Shown: positions 8,367 to 17,275 of the stretch, piece after piece
How positions within the stretch are numbered: the stretch's first letter is position 1
Layout: each line of letters opens with the position of its first letter
Source of the DNA: Teredinibacter franksiae
Lineage (GTDB): Bacteria; Pseudomonadota; Gammaproteobacteria; Pseudomonadales; Cellvibrionaceae
Length of the DNA stretch: 64,000 bases
NCBI RefSeq assembly: GCF_014218805.1
Contig: NZ_JACJUV010000008.1
Span: 372,001-436,000, forward strand
Direction: 5' to 3'
The notes under the pieces: model-generated
Told to the model about the DNA's origin: nothing
Database searches by the model: none
What the model saw: the letters and a program-made list of their open reading frames with translations, nothing else
Program-made: the position numbers and the translations under genes

Positions 8367-11300
8367 ATGATAAGCACCACTCAAGATCTACCGTACGAAA
8401 CACCCAAGCCCAAGGCTAGTTTTAGTAAAAAGCTTTTGGCACAGCACATTGCCAGCCTACTTTCAGGTATATCACTTACTGTTCTAGCTAGTAGTGCGGC
8501 GCTCGCACAAAACACCTCCGAAGAAGCTGCTGAGTTTGAATTACTGGAAGAAGTTGTTGTTACTGGTATTCGTGCCAGTCAGCGCGGCGCTATCGACCTC
8601 AAACGCGAAGCTGGCACTATGGCCGACGCCATTATTGCTGAAGATGTGAGTCAATTTCCCGATAAGAATATAGCCGAGGCACTACAACGCATTACTGGCG
8701 TGCAGATGACTCGAGACTTTGGTGAAGGACAAGGCATCAATATTCGCGGTATGTCCCAAGGCTTGAACCGCACTGAAGTTGATGGTGTGTCCGCACTAGG
8801 CGCTGGCTCCAGCCGAACCGTTGACTTTACTCAAATGGCTTCTGAGCTGGTTCAGGTGCTAACGGTAGTAAAAGGTTCTGAAGCTCGTATAACAGAGGGT
8901 GGTATCGGCGGAACCGTGCAAATTGAAATGCGCAAGCCCAACGATTTCGATGATCATTTCTTTTCTACTTCTTGGGAGGCAGAAGTTAACGACCTAACTG
9001 AAAACGCCAGCCCCAAAGGTAACATCACCGGCGTGTACAAAATTACCGAAGACGTTGGCGTAATGCTAAACCTCACCGCATCCGACAAAAAAACCATGAT
9101 CCACGCGCTGCGGAATACCGACTGGGATCGCTGGGCTGATTACGATAACTCTCCAGAAAAATCTGTTGTTAACCCCGATTTTGCAGGCGCTCAAACAGTA
9201 GAAGATTGCACCACCGCATATGGCGTGAACGGCAGCGATAACACAACTGATCTTAGAGACTGTGAGGAGCAATGGTGGGACTTCACCCCAACAACACCGC
9301 GCTACGGCATGTGGTCGCGCGACGAACGGAGAATTAGCACGAACCTTGCCTTTGGCTGGACAGTTAACGAGAACCTCAACACCTTTGCAGATGTCACCTA
9401 CAACGAACGTGACAAAGAGGCTCTTGACCTTAACTTGCATTTAGAGTCAGGTAGTGCAGCGCGCATTTACTCAGACTCTGTAGTGGTAGATGATGAGCAT
9501 AACGTACGTGCATTCACAACGGCAAACTCTGGCATCACCAACCGAACCCTGCAATTCGACTGGGTACAACGCAGTGCGCAGGGGAAAGTCGGGTTTGAGT
9601 TCAATAAAGATGCTTGGGATATTTCGGGTATTGCTTCCCACTCTACTAGCTATCAAGATATTGATTCTCGCGACACCCAAATTACGCAGAAAGGCGTCGC
9701 AGGCGTTCGGGTGGAATTGGATGAGCGCGGCGCACCGGAATTCGACCTCACCTCAGGTTATCGCTGGCAAAACCCAGACGCGCCAGAAAACGAGCCGTTT
9801 GAACGAATCAGCGTAAATGACCCCACCAACTATAACGAGCGCGCCCGCTACAAGTACGCGCCCTTGCATGAAGAACAGGACGAAAGCTCTGCAAAGATAG
9901 ATATTGCCTATAACTTTGACGAGTTTTTTGTCACCAAGCTGCGTACCGGTGCCCGATGGGCAGAGCAGTCTATTGAGTCCACCGAATATCAGGTCAATAT
10001 TATTCGTGACGTAGGTACCAGCTACGGCGTAACAGACGCAAACGGTAATCCTGTGCTCGGCGACGACGGAAAACAGCTTTCGCGCGAATGGACCATCGAA
10101 GACATGAATGATGTAGTCCAGGGTTCTACTTCTCTATCGCCCGAATTATTCAGTAGCTTTGATCTAGATGTGGCCACCATTGGCAACTACCAAGCCGTCG
10201 ATACAGCCATCTTGATTGACCGGCTTACCGCTATCGATGCAACGAGTGTCGACCGCAACCAGCTACCTCCACGCGCAGGCGCACTCGAAATTACGGAAAC
10301 AACGGCAGCAGCCTATCTACAAGCCGATTTTGAAACGGCCATTAAACATATGCGCCTCTGGGGTAACGTGGGCGTTCGCTATGTTGAAACAGAAACCGCA
10401 GCTGTAGGTGATGTGCGCATTACCACCAAGGTCGACCCGATTAAGTACCTCGAGGACGGTGTAACACCTGACCTAGATGAAAATGGTAATACCCAAATTG
10501 ATCTAGATCCCATCACCCTGTTACCCAAAACGGCAGTAGATGTAGCCTCTTTCGATGGACGTGATCAGTCCCAAGGTAATTACAGCGATGTATTACCCAG
10601 CATTAACTTAAACCTGGAAATAACCGAAGACCTTAACCTTTACGCAGGCTGGTCAAAGGTTATGGCACGCCCCACTATCACAGAACTTAATGTCGACGCG
10701 AACTGCACCAAGTGGGAAACGTCACGCGCGGAGATCAATAACAGACAGAATACCTGTACGGCGGGCAACCCGGATCTCGACCCTTACAGGGCCACTCAGT
10801 ATGACATTGCACTATCTTGGTACCCCAATGACGACTCTATCGTTTCGCTGGCCTACTTTAACAAACAGCTCACCAGCTACCTCGGCCCAGCACAAGTCTT
10901 CGAAGACAAAGATTTCTTTGAGGGCGGGGAAAACGCTGGCGTGCTTTACGATGTTACCCAAAAAACCAATATTACGGGTGTAACCACAAGCGGCATCGAA
11001 TTCCAAGTAAAAACAATTTTCGACTTCTTGCCTGCACCGTTCAATAACACCGGCGGAGACTTTAACATCACGGTCATGAACGACGCAGACGATGTACCCC
11101 ACACCAGTAAACTGGATGGAGAAGTACTTCCTCTGCTAGAGCAGTCCAAAAGTAGCTTCAACATTGGCGGTTTCTATGAAGACGATAACCTTTCTATTCG
11201 CCTAGCCTACAACTACCGCGAAAAATACCTGAAAAGGACAGCCGGTAAATCTGGTGCACCGGTATTTGTAGACGAAGCCGGCCATCTTGACGGCAAGGTA

Positions 11301-11453
11301 ATGTACACCATCGGGGAATCTGGCTTCACAGTGTTTGCCGACGCTCGAAACATGTTGAGTGAGGTTTACTTGGAATCAGCTGGCGAATCACGGCTTTCAG
11401 ATTTGCAGTGGGCTGGCAGAACCTATGCCTTTGGTTTCACCTACAAATACTAA
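8367..11453 (+). CDS. TonB-dependent receptor, carbohydrate type
   Basis: Outer-membrane beta-barrel predicted to import RG-I-derived oligosaccharides with energy from TonB-ExbBD. I place the start at 8367 (MISTTQDL), where GGGAG at 8356-8360 is six bases upstream. The frame is open to 8268, but that would put 33 charged residues ahead of the signal peptide. The signal sequence is unusually long before its hydrophobic core (SLLSGISLTVLASSAALAQ). The mature N-terminus has a TonB-box-like EEVVVTGIRASQ, then the plug (NIAEALQRITGVQM, INIRGMSQG). The barrel ends in the aromatic YAFGFTYKY. The plug motifs match the proteobacterial (Caulobacter-type) receptor family rather than Bacteroidetes SusC. 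A stable stem-loop separates it from the co-oriented lipoprotein gene 90 bp downstream. Substrate is inferred from context. Confidence 0.93.
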   Translation: MISTTQDLPYETPKPKASFSKKLLAQHIASLLSGISLTVLASSAALAQNTSEEAAEFELLEEVVVTGIRASQRGAIDLKREAGTMADAIIAEDVSQFPDKNIAEALQRITGVQMTRDFGEGQGINIRGMSQGLNRTEVDGVSALGAGSSRTVDFTQMASELVQVLTVVKGSEARITEGGIGGTVQIEMRKPNDFDDHFFSTSWEAEVNDLTENASPKGNITGVYKITEDVGVMLNLTASDKKTMIHALRNTDWDRWADYDNSPEKSVVNPDFAGAQTVEDCTTAYGVNGSDNTTDLRDCEEQWWDFTPTTPRYGMWSRDERRISTNLAFGWTVNENLNTFADVTYNERDKEALDLNLHLESGSAARIYSDSVVVDDEHNVRAFTTANSGITNRTLQFDWVQRSAQGKVGFEFNKDAWDISGIASHSTSYQDIDSRDTQITQKGVAGVRVELDERGAPEFDLTSGYRWQNPDAPENEPFERISVNDPTNYNERARYKYAPLHEEQDESSAKIDIAYNFDEFFVTKLRTGARWAEQSIESTEYQVNIIRDVGTSYGVTDANGNPVLGDDGKQLSREWTIEDMNDVVQGSTSLSPELFSSFDLDVATIGNYQAVDTAILIDRLTAIDATSVDRNQLPPRAGALEITETTAAAYLQADFETAIKHMRLWGNVGVRYVETETAAVGDVRITTKVDPIKYLEDGVTPDLDENGNTQIDLDPITLLPKTAVDVASFDGRDQSQGNYSDVLPSINLNLEITEDLNLYAGWSKVMARPTITELNVDANCTKWETSRAEINNRQNTCTAGNPDLDPYRATQYDIALSWYPNDDSIVSLAYFNKQLTSYLGPAQVFEDKDFFEGGENAGVLYDVTQKTNITGVTTSGIEFQVKTIFDFLPAPFNNTGGDFNITVMNDADDVPHTSKLDGEVLPLLEQSKSSFNIGGFYEDDNLSIRLAYNYREKYLKRTAGKSGAPVFVDEAGHLDGKVMYTIGESGFTVFADARNMLSEVYLESAGESRLSDLQWAGRTYAFGFTYKY

Positions 11454-11497
11454 TTAGGAATCGAGTTGCCCACCTTAGGGTGGGCAGAACTTCCTAA
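11454..11497 (+). other. Intergenic stem-loop between TonB receptor and lipoprotein genes
   Basis: An extended hairpin starts one base after the TonB receptor stop: outer TTAGGAA/TTCCTAA, then AGTT/AACT, then GCCCACC/GGTGGGC with loop TTAG. No T-run follows, so it resembles an mRNA-stabilising or partial-attenuation element rather than a full terminator. It could set different transcript levels for the two genes. Confidence 0.6.
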
Positions 11498-11543
11498 CCG
11501 GATTAACGACTACTGAATAATGAATTAATTGGCGGAACAGCAA

Positions 11544-13517
11544 ATGAAAAACGATAGAAAAGCGCCGTACCCTTTAAAGCAAACCGCTTTTGCGTTGCTT
11601 CCACTGGCAGCAGCCATCGGCTTAACTGGCTGTGGTGGTGGTACCGAATCTTTCAACTCTACAACTCCCACACCTCCCCCACAGTATCAATCGGAAACAA
11701 CCGAGGTTATGTCGGGGTTAGTGGCTTATTACGATTTCGAAGGCTCACTTACCGATGCGGCCGAAGTGTCTTTACAGGCGGTAGCCGTTGGCACCACGAC
11801 TGAAGAGACTGACTACGGCAGCATGCTATATGACATTACCGGCGGTATACACGCCATGTCTACAACCGGCGTATTTGGTGGAGTGTCGGGATTACTGCTG
11901 CCTGGAGACCTACTGTCAGGTGACAGCTACAGTGTTTCAATGTGGGTGAAACCCGAATCTGGTAATGAAGGCCCATTGTTTTTTGCCAAATCAGAGAAAG
12001 GCGCCATAGTGCTCGACCACAGCGGGCTCACTGTTTCAGGCTTAACCGGGCAAGGTAAATATGGCGAATCTACGGTAACCTATACCAGCAATGATTACAC
12101 CATTCCCTCAAATGTATGGTCACATGTAGCTCTCACTGTTGAAGAAGGCCTTCCAAACGTTTACGTTAACGGCGAACGCGCTTACAAAGGCGGTACTCTC
12201 ACCGAATTGAGAACCGAGCTTGCAGACGAGCTTGTGCCGGAAGCCGAGCCTTTCATTATGGAAGCCGATAACTTCAACGATCTATTCTCCGGCACCTATA
12301 ACTCTATTGCTATTGGTGTAACAGACTCAGATGATACTGCACCTTTCGCTGGTAAGATCGACAACTTGCGTATATTTGACTACGCCCTGTACTACGGCAA
12401 TGTCACTGTTCTTAGCCGCGAGCCGATTAATGAAGGCCCCGCGGCCGACATTACGAGCACCTTTTCAGGGGCCGATATAACCGTTAGCTGGATTCTAGAT
12501 CGCTTCCCTGCCGACAGCATAAGTATCAGTCGAGAAGCTTTTGAGGGGGCAACAACTGAACTCACTATCCCCGCTTTAGCTGGCTCGGAAACGTCCTATA
12601 CAGATGCGGCCGTACCAACCGGCGAAAACTACCGCTATTCTCTCACCACAATGGATACCACTGGCCACATCTTTACCTCTGAAGCGAGTGATTATGTGCG
12701 CGTTCCCGGCAATGCTCCCTACGCCGGCGTATCGGCCATGCTGAATGAAGAAAGTGAAGATATCGAGTTAAACCTGTACACCGAAAACCTAGCGGTTGGC
12801 AGCTATGACGTTCTTCGAAGCATCGACAATATTATTGATAATGCTGAAGTCATTGCCACCGGTATTACCGAAAGCAGCTACATTGATGTCAAAGATGACG
12901 ACTCGAAACTCGCAGCCGGTACGTCCTACTACTATTGGGTAAGCGCTACCGATGCAAATACCTTAGCCGTCACCAACTCCCTCTCACTACCGGCCGCGTC
13001 AGCAACAGCCGCTGGCGAATTTATTCCGCAAGGGGTATTCGTACTGCAAGAAGAAACCGATGGCCAGTGCTATGCCGATGGTGCAGCTTTCCCTGCTGCG
13101 CCTGGCAGTCTAGATGGCTTTGAGAACACCAACCAGGGCTTCACTGGACTCGGCTACATTAACACCGACAACTATGTTGGCGCAGGCATGTACTGGCGCG
13201 TTAACGTCGAAACAAGCGGTAGCTACGACCTGACTATCCACTACACCAACAGTGATAACGAAGGCGAAGATCGCTCAGGCATACTGAATGTGAACGGCGA
13301 GGAAGCTGTCAATCCAGTAAGCCTGGTAGTAACCGACGAGTCCGGCCTCTGGCAAGTCTACGGCGATGTGAAACACGCCATCACTCTCGAAGCTGGCGAC
13401 AACACCCTATCGCTTAAAGCTCTGACATCCAAGGGCCTAGCCAATGTCGATTACCTTAGGTTCGAAGCCCGAGACCCAGATGGCGCCACGCCAGTAGGCG
13501 TGCCTTGCCGACAATAG
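11544..13517 (+). CDS. Surface lipoprotein with LamG-like, FN3-like and CBM35-like modules
   Basis: Predicted lipoprotein of 657 residues from the ATG at 11544 (GGCGGA seven bases upstream; the frame also opens at a TTG at 11529). The signal ends in lipobox LTGC with Cys30. Residues about 55-285 form a LamG/concanavalin-like sandwich (GLVAYYDFEGSLTDA, YSVSMWVKPES, IDNLRIFDYALYYG). About 290-490 are two FN3-like modules of the same style as those in the PL11 protein (YYYWVSATDAN against YYYWVEVTDAD). About 490-650 is a CBM6/CBM35-like beta-sandwich (FENTNQGFTGLGYINTDNYV, ITLEAGDNTLSLKALTSKG, VDYLRFEA). No catalytic motif is visible. Its position after the TonB receptor suggests a glycan-binding partner, functionally like SusE/SusF-type proteins but unrelated in sequence; that is inference. 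Confidence 0.85.
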   Translation: MKNDRKAPYPLKQTAFALLPLAAAIGLTGCGGGTESFNSTTPTPPPQYQSETTEVMSGLVAYYDFEGSLTDAAEVSLQAVAVGTTTEETDYGSMLYDITGGIHAMSTTGVFGGVSGLLLPGDLLSGDSYSVSMWVKPESGNEGPLFFAKSEKGAIVLDHSGLTVSGLTGQGKYGESTVTYTSNDYTIPSNVWSHVALTVEEGLPNVYVNGERAYKGGTLTELRTELADELVPEAEPFIMEADNFNDLFSGTYNSIAIGVTDSDDTAPFAGKIDNLRIFDYALYYGNVTVLSREPINEGPAADITSTFSGADITVSWILDRFPADSISISREAFEGATTELTIPALAGSETSYTDAAVPTGENYRYSLTTMDTTGHIFTSEASDYVRVPGNAPYAGVSAMLNEESEDIELNLYTENLAVGSYDVLRSIDNIIDNAEVIATGITESSYIDVKDDDSKLAAGTSYYYWVSATDANTLAVTNSLSLPAASATAAGEFIPQGVFVLQEETDGQCYADGAAFPAAPGSLDGFENTNQGFTGLGYINTDNYVGAGMYWRVNVETSGSYDLTIHYTNSDNEGEDRSGILNVNGEEAVNPVSLVVTDESGLWQVYGDVKHAITLEAGDNTLSLKALTSKGLANVDYLRFEARDPDGATPVGVPCRQ

Positions 13518-13549
13518 TTTTCATAGCTCTCCTAGCATGACCTTACTCA

Positions 13550-13573
13550 GCCGGGCCTAGCCCGGCTTTTTTT
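13550..13573 (+). terminator. Rho-independent terminator of the TonB receptor/lipoprotein unit
   Basis: GCCGGGC / GCCCGGC stem with a CTA loop, followed by seven T. Confidence 0.9.
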
Positions 13574-13876
13574 CGTCAGCACTAATGACATGCCAGCCAG
13601 AATAATCAATATCGATCAGTTTCAATCAATCAAAGCCTTTATGTCAGGTTAGCCGAAAAAACGCTTTTCCCCTTTAAAAACAAGGTATTATGGAGCTGTC
13701 GCCAAAAAAAACCCCGAAAACATCGTAACAATCCATATGATCCTGCTCATGTAAATGTATTTTTTTGATCGTTTTTGGCGTGATTTTACAGCGCTGGTGT
13801 ATTACTATCAGTGTAATGAAACCAACGGTTTATAGCCGCGATTACTTATTCAGAGAATTAACAGGAATTACGTACA
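13574..13876 (+). other. Promoter region of the GH105-symporter unit
   Basis: A 300-bp AT-rich gap with no gene. It contains the candidate operator at 13761-13776, and related GATC-containing words near 13608 and 13737. Confidence 0.5.
13761..13776 (+). promoter_or_regulatory. Candidate TGATCG operator upstream of GH105
   Basis: TTTTTTGATCGTTTTT, about 100 bp before the GH105 start codon. It shares the TTTGATCG core with the sites at 7999, 32906 and 43741. The role is inferred from recurrence. Confidence 0.4.
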
Positions 13877-14983
13877 ATGCCACTACTTGCCCACGACATT
13901 CCCTTCAACACCCTGCAAACCAGCATTGATAAACTCATCGACAATCTGGTAAACATCACCGACGAAACCGGCGAATTTTTGTTAAAGCTAGAGGACGGTC
14001 GGGTAATCGATACCAAAGGCTGGAACGACTGGGAATGGACCCACGGCATTGGCTTGTACGGCCTACTCAAACATTGGGACATCACCGGCGATGACAATTC
14101 CCGTGTAATTATAGAAGACTGGTTTAAAAACCGTTTTGCCGCCGGAACCCCCACTAAAAATATCAATACTGTCTCCCCCTTCCTAACTCTCGCTTACATG
14201 CAAGAAAGAACAGGGAACCGCAGCTACCTTCCGTATCTAGATACTTGGGCAGAATGGGTTATGCAAGGCTTACCCCGCACCGAAGAAAACGGCTTTCAGC
14301 ATATTGTTTTCAACTCTGAAAACAATCAGCAAATGTGGGACGACACTCTAATGATGAGCGTATTACCACTGGCAAAAATTGGCCTGCTGTTGAATCGCCC
14401 TCACTATGTAGAAGAAGCCAAGCGGCAATTTATGCTACACATTAAATATTTAGCCGATACTAAAACAGGCCTATGGTTTCACGGGTGGACTTTCGACGGG
14501 CGGCACAATTTTGCCAATGCACTTTGGGCGCGCGGCAACTGCTGGGTAACCATCGCCATTCCCGAATTTATTGAATTACTCGAGCTACCCAAAGACGACG
14601 GCCTGCGACTATTCTTGTTAGAAACATTAGAGACTCAGGTTAAAGCGCTTGCAGAATGCCAACATAAAAACGGCTTGTGGCACACACTGCTAGACGACCC
14701 AACCTCCTACCTCGAAGCTTCTGCTGCCGCTGGTTTTGCTTACGGCATTATGAAAGCAGTAAGAAAGGGTTACCTGAAAGAAGAGTACGAAGAGACCGGT
14801 ATTAAAGCGATGAAAGCCGTACTGGACAACATCGACGACACCGGCGAGCTTCAGCAGGTCTCTTTTGGCACCCCCGTGTTCGACGACCTTCAGGGTTACA
14901 AAGATATTCCGCTCACATCCATGCCCTATGGCCAGTCCATGGCAATCTTGGCCTGTGTCGAGCTTATGAACCGCTACATTTAA
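13877..14983 (+). CDS. GH105 unsaturated rhamnogalacturonyl hydrolase (YteR/YesR-like)
   Basis: Predicted to hydrolyse the delta-4,5-unsaturated galacturonyl residue from RG-I lyase products, giving rhamnose and unsaturated GalA. The 368-residue protein has no signal peptide and is therefore cytoplasmic, and its length fits GH105. Characteristic (alpha/alpha)6-barrel motifs are WNDWEWTHGIGLYGL (49-63), MWDDTLMM (153-160; the Asp155/Asp156 pair includes the expected general acid), WFHGWTFDGRH and WARGNCWVTIA. The symporter gene starts 47 bp downstream on the same strand, which suggests co-transcription and import of disaccharides before hydrolysis. Confidence 0.93.
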   Translation: MPLLAHDIPFNTLQTSIDKLIDNLVNITDETGEFLLKLEDGRVIDTKGWNDWEWTHGIGLYGLLKHWDITGDDNSRVIIEDWFKNRFAAGTPTKNINTVSPFLTLAYMQERTGNRSYLPYLDTWAEWVMQGLPRTEENGFQHIVFNSENNQQMWDDTLMMSVLPLAKIGLLLNRPHYVEEAKRQFMLHIKYLADTKTGLWFHGWTFDGRHNFANALWARGNCWVTIAIPEFIELLELPKDDGLRLFLLETLETQVKALAECQHKNGLWHTLLDDPTSYLEASAAAGFAYGIMKAVRKGYLKEEYEETGIKAMKAVLDNIDDTGELQQVSFGTPVFDDLQGYKDIPLTSMPYGQSMAILACVELMNRYI

Positions 14984-15030
14984 TCGCCAACGAACAATAA
15001 TCGCTTCAACAATAAATACAGAGGCAGAGC

Positions 15031-16605
15031 ATGCAAGAACGAAAAATCGGTTTTACTAACTATGCAGCCTATGGTCTGGGGGATGTCCTCGGAGCAGGCT
15101 CCATGGCCGTAATCAGCACCTGGGTACTATTTTTTTACACCACTTACTGTGGTTTGGGAGCATTACAAGCCGGTATTATTTTTGCCACCGCTCGTATTAT
15201 TGACGCCGTTGCCAGCCCATTAATTGGCTATATGTCGGACAACGCCGATTCTTCACGCCTCGGTCGCCGTTTCGGTCGTCGGCATTTATTTTTACTGCTT
15301 GCCATTCCACTTCTACCCAGCTTTGGATTTATGTGGGTCAGTGGTCAGCACTTCTTCTATTACCTTTGTACCTACGTTTTCTTCGAAATGGTATACGCCT
15401 CGGTATTAATTCCCTACGAAACACTCGCCGCGGAAATGACCGACGATTTCCGTAAAAAGGGCATGTTCGCAGGCTCGCGTATTTTGATTGGGCACCTATC
15501 AGCCATTGCCGCCACCATACTGCCCGCTTGGATAGTTTCGGCCCTTGGCGGTAAAGATTCGCCCGATACCTTTTTAATTATGGGCGGTATTTTTTCCGTG
15601 GCTTTTATGGTGGTTGTAGGCATAGTGTATTTATTCACCTGGGAACGTAAAAAAACCGAAGCAGAATTAATACAGGCTCAAAGCAAGAAGCAATCTATTG
15701 GCAGCGTTTTTGCCAACCTGTACAAAGGGCTAGGCTTTACCCTGAAAATACGGGCCTTTCGTTTGCACTTAGGCATGTATTTGGGTGGCTACATTAGCCA
15801 AGATATCTTCAATGCCGCTTTCACCTACTTTGCCGCATTTGTACTGGGGGGCCTGTTCGCTTATTCATCCAGCGAATCGCTATCACTCACCTCTTATATG
15901 GCAGCGGGTATTTTCACTGTTCAAACGCTGGCCGTTGCCGCCGTGTTTGCAGCCGTTGCGTTTTTACCGAGATTTTTCCCAGCCCATACTTACCGTTACG
16001 CAGTGGTCGCCTACATTATTGGCATAATCGGCTTAGCGTCATTTTATGTGTTAACACCAGAGAGCCGTAGCGCACAATTATTATGGCTAATTATTTCACT
16101 TGTTTTCGCAGGCATTGGTCGCGGTATCCTTAATTACATTCCGTGGAATACCTATAACTACATGGCCGATGTAGATCAAATTGTTACCGGTCAACGGCGT
16201 GAAGGCAGCTTCGCGGGTGTAATGACCTTTATTCGCAAAGCAGCCCAAGCAAGTGCGGTATTTTTTGTTGGTGCTGCGTTGGAAATGGGTGGGCTAGAAA
16301 AAGGAGCAAAAATTCATAGTGCCGAAACCATGGAGTCGATTATTTTAATCATGACCGTTGGCCCCATTTTAGTTTTGCTTTTTGGCTACTGGGTTTCCAC
16401 CAAGTTTCATCTAAATACCGATACCCACAAAGTATTGATGGGTGAAATCGCACGGTTCAAAAATGGCGAACACGAGGCTTCTAGTCCCGAAAGTAAAGCC
16501 ATTGTTGAGGATTTAACTGGCTGGAAATACGAACAACTCTGGGGTAAGGCACTTAAACTCGGCGAAACACCGACTACCCAAGAAACCACTGACAAACCGG
16601 CATAA
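15031..16605 (+). CDS. MFS sugar:cation symporter, GPH family
   Basis: Inner-membrane glycoside-pentoside-hexuronide:cation symporter of 524 residues with about 12 hydrophobic segments. Family features visible are the N-terminal YGLGDVLGAG with an early YTTYCGLGALQAG segment, the loop SPLIGYMSDNADSSRLGRR (the conserved D-x-S/T...GRRRP-like loop) and RRHLFLL. It ends in a hydrophilic tail of about 70 residues. GAGGCAGAGC precedes the ATG. Linked to cytoplasmic GH105, it probably takes unsaturated GalA-Rha disaccharides, or rhamnose, from the periplasm. No RhaT- or FucP-like permease occurs in the window, which makes this the only sugar uptake candidate across the inner membrane here. Confidence 0.9.
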   Translation: MQERKIGFTNYAAYGLGDVLGAGSMAVISTWVLFFYTTYCGLGALQAGIIFATARIIDAVASPLIGYMSDNADSSRLGRRFGRRHLFLLLAIPLLPSFGFMWVSGQHFFYYLCTYVFFEMVYASVLIPYETLAAEMTDDFRKKGMFAGSRILIGHLSAIAATILPAWIVSALGGKDSPDTFLIMGGIFSVAFMVVVGIVYLFTWERKKTEAELIQAQSKKQSIGSVFANLYKGLGFTLKIRAFRLHLGMYLGGYISQDIFNAAFTYFAAFVLGGLFAYSSSESLSLTSYMAAGIFTVQTLAVAAVFAAVAFLPRFFPAHTYRYAVVAYIIGIIGLASFYVLTPESRSAQLLWLIISLVFAGIGRGILNYIPWNTYNYMADVDQIVTGQRREGSFAGVMTFIRKAAQASAVFFVGAALEMGGLEKGAKIHSAETMESIILIMTVGPILVLLFGYWVSTKFHLNTDTHKVLMGEIARFKNGEHEASSPESKAIVEDLTGWKYEQLWGKALKLGETPTTQETTDKPA

Positions 16606-16632
16606 CAACCGTCAGTAGACCCACCGTCTATG

Positions 16633-16680
16633 CATTGCAGCGGCATTCATTAGCTCTGGCTTGAGCTTGCCGCTGCAATG
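16633..16680 (+). terminator. Long stem-loop after the symporter gene
   Basis: A 12-bp perfect stem (CATTGCAGCGGC / GCCGCTGCAATG) with an inner AGCTC/GAGCT helix. No strong T-run follows, so it is either a factor-assisted terminator or a 3'-end stabiliser. Confidence 0.55.
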
Positions 16681-17275
16681 TATTTAAAAACTTCTAAATA
16701 CACCCTCCTCTTTAACACCAAACCTACCGCTACTAAATACTGTATGTTCGACAGTTTTCACTATGTCGACTCTCGATGAAAGCTAACCTCCGGCAATGAC
16801 CAAAACCAACTCAACGCCATGTCGCTGCGCCGCAACCAGCTAAATGCCTATTACCCGCCCATATTCGTGCAGTTACCCTTTGCGCAAAATTCGGTACTGA
16901 CGTGGTGGCAGCCCCATGAGCTTGCGGAATACCCGCGAAAAATAATAGGGATCTTCGTAGCCTACTTCGACTGCAATAGGCAGAAACGGCGCTAGGTAAT
17001 CGTAGTTTTTTGTGAACAGCGGCGTTCTTCACTGTAGAAATGTGCGAACACCTGCGTTGAACCACCGTAGTAGCTCCCCCTCTTTACCGGTGCCGCCAAC
17101 ATCTAGGTGGCCTCGCTGTATTTACGCGGCCCAATATCGGCGCGTATACCATACTCCTCGGCCTGCAACGTAGGAACGCAGGCAAAGGCGGCTAATACCG
17201 CCAAACACCCCCAAACACCCCATTGAGATACACCTCTCAACAACGGTGAATGGTTGCGCTCGCGACGATTTTTTT
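16681..17275. other. Decayed region between the symporter and GH42 genes
   Basis: No intact gene. On the minus strand an AraC-family C-terminus survives (annotated separately). At about 17103-17233 there is a short frame with a signal-peptide-like segment (GCLAVLAAFACVPTLQAEEY) that stops after 20 more codons. A short frame near 17040-17090 reads KEGELLRWFNAG. These look like fragments of two or more lost genes. Confidence 0.5.
16873..17010 (-). pseudogene. Remnant of an AraC-family regulator (C-terminal HTH)
   Basis: The minus strand encodes an intact AraC C-terminal signature ending in a stop: VEVGYEDPYYFSRVFRK followed by LMGLPPRQYR. Upstream the frame runs only through LAPFLPIA and then meets stops and unrelated sequence, so the effector-binding domain and the first HTH helices are missing. 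It probably derives from a local transcriptional regulator of the RG-I locus, since AraC regulators often sit beside such operons. Its loss would leave the DeoR-type protein at 33.8 kb as the only regulator here. Confidence 0.7.
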
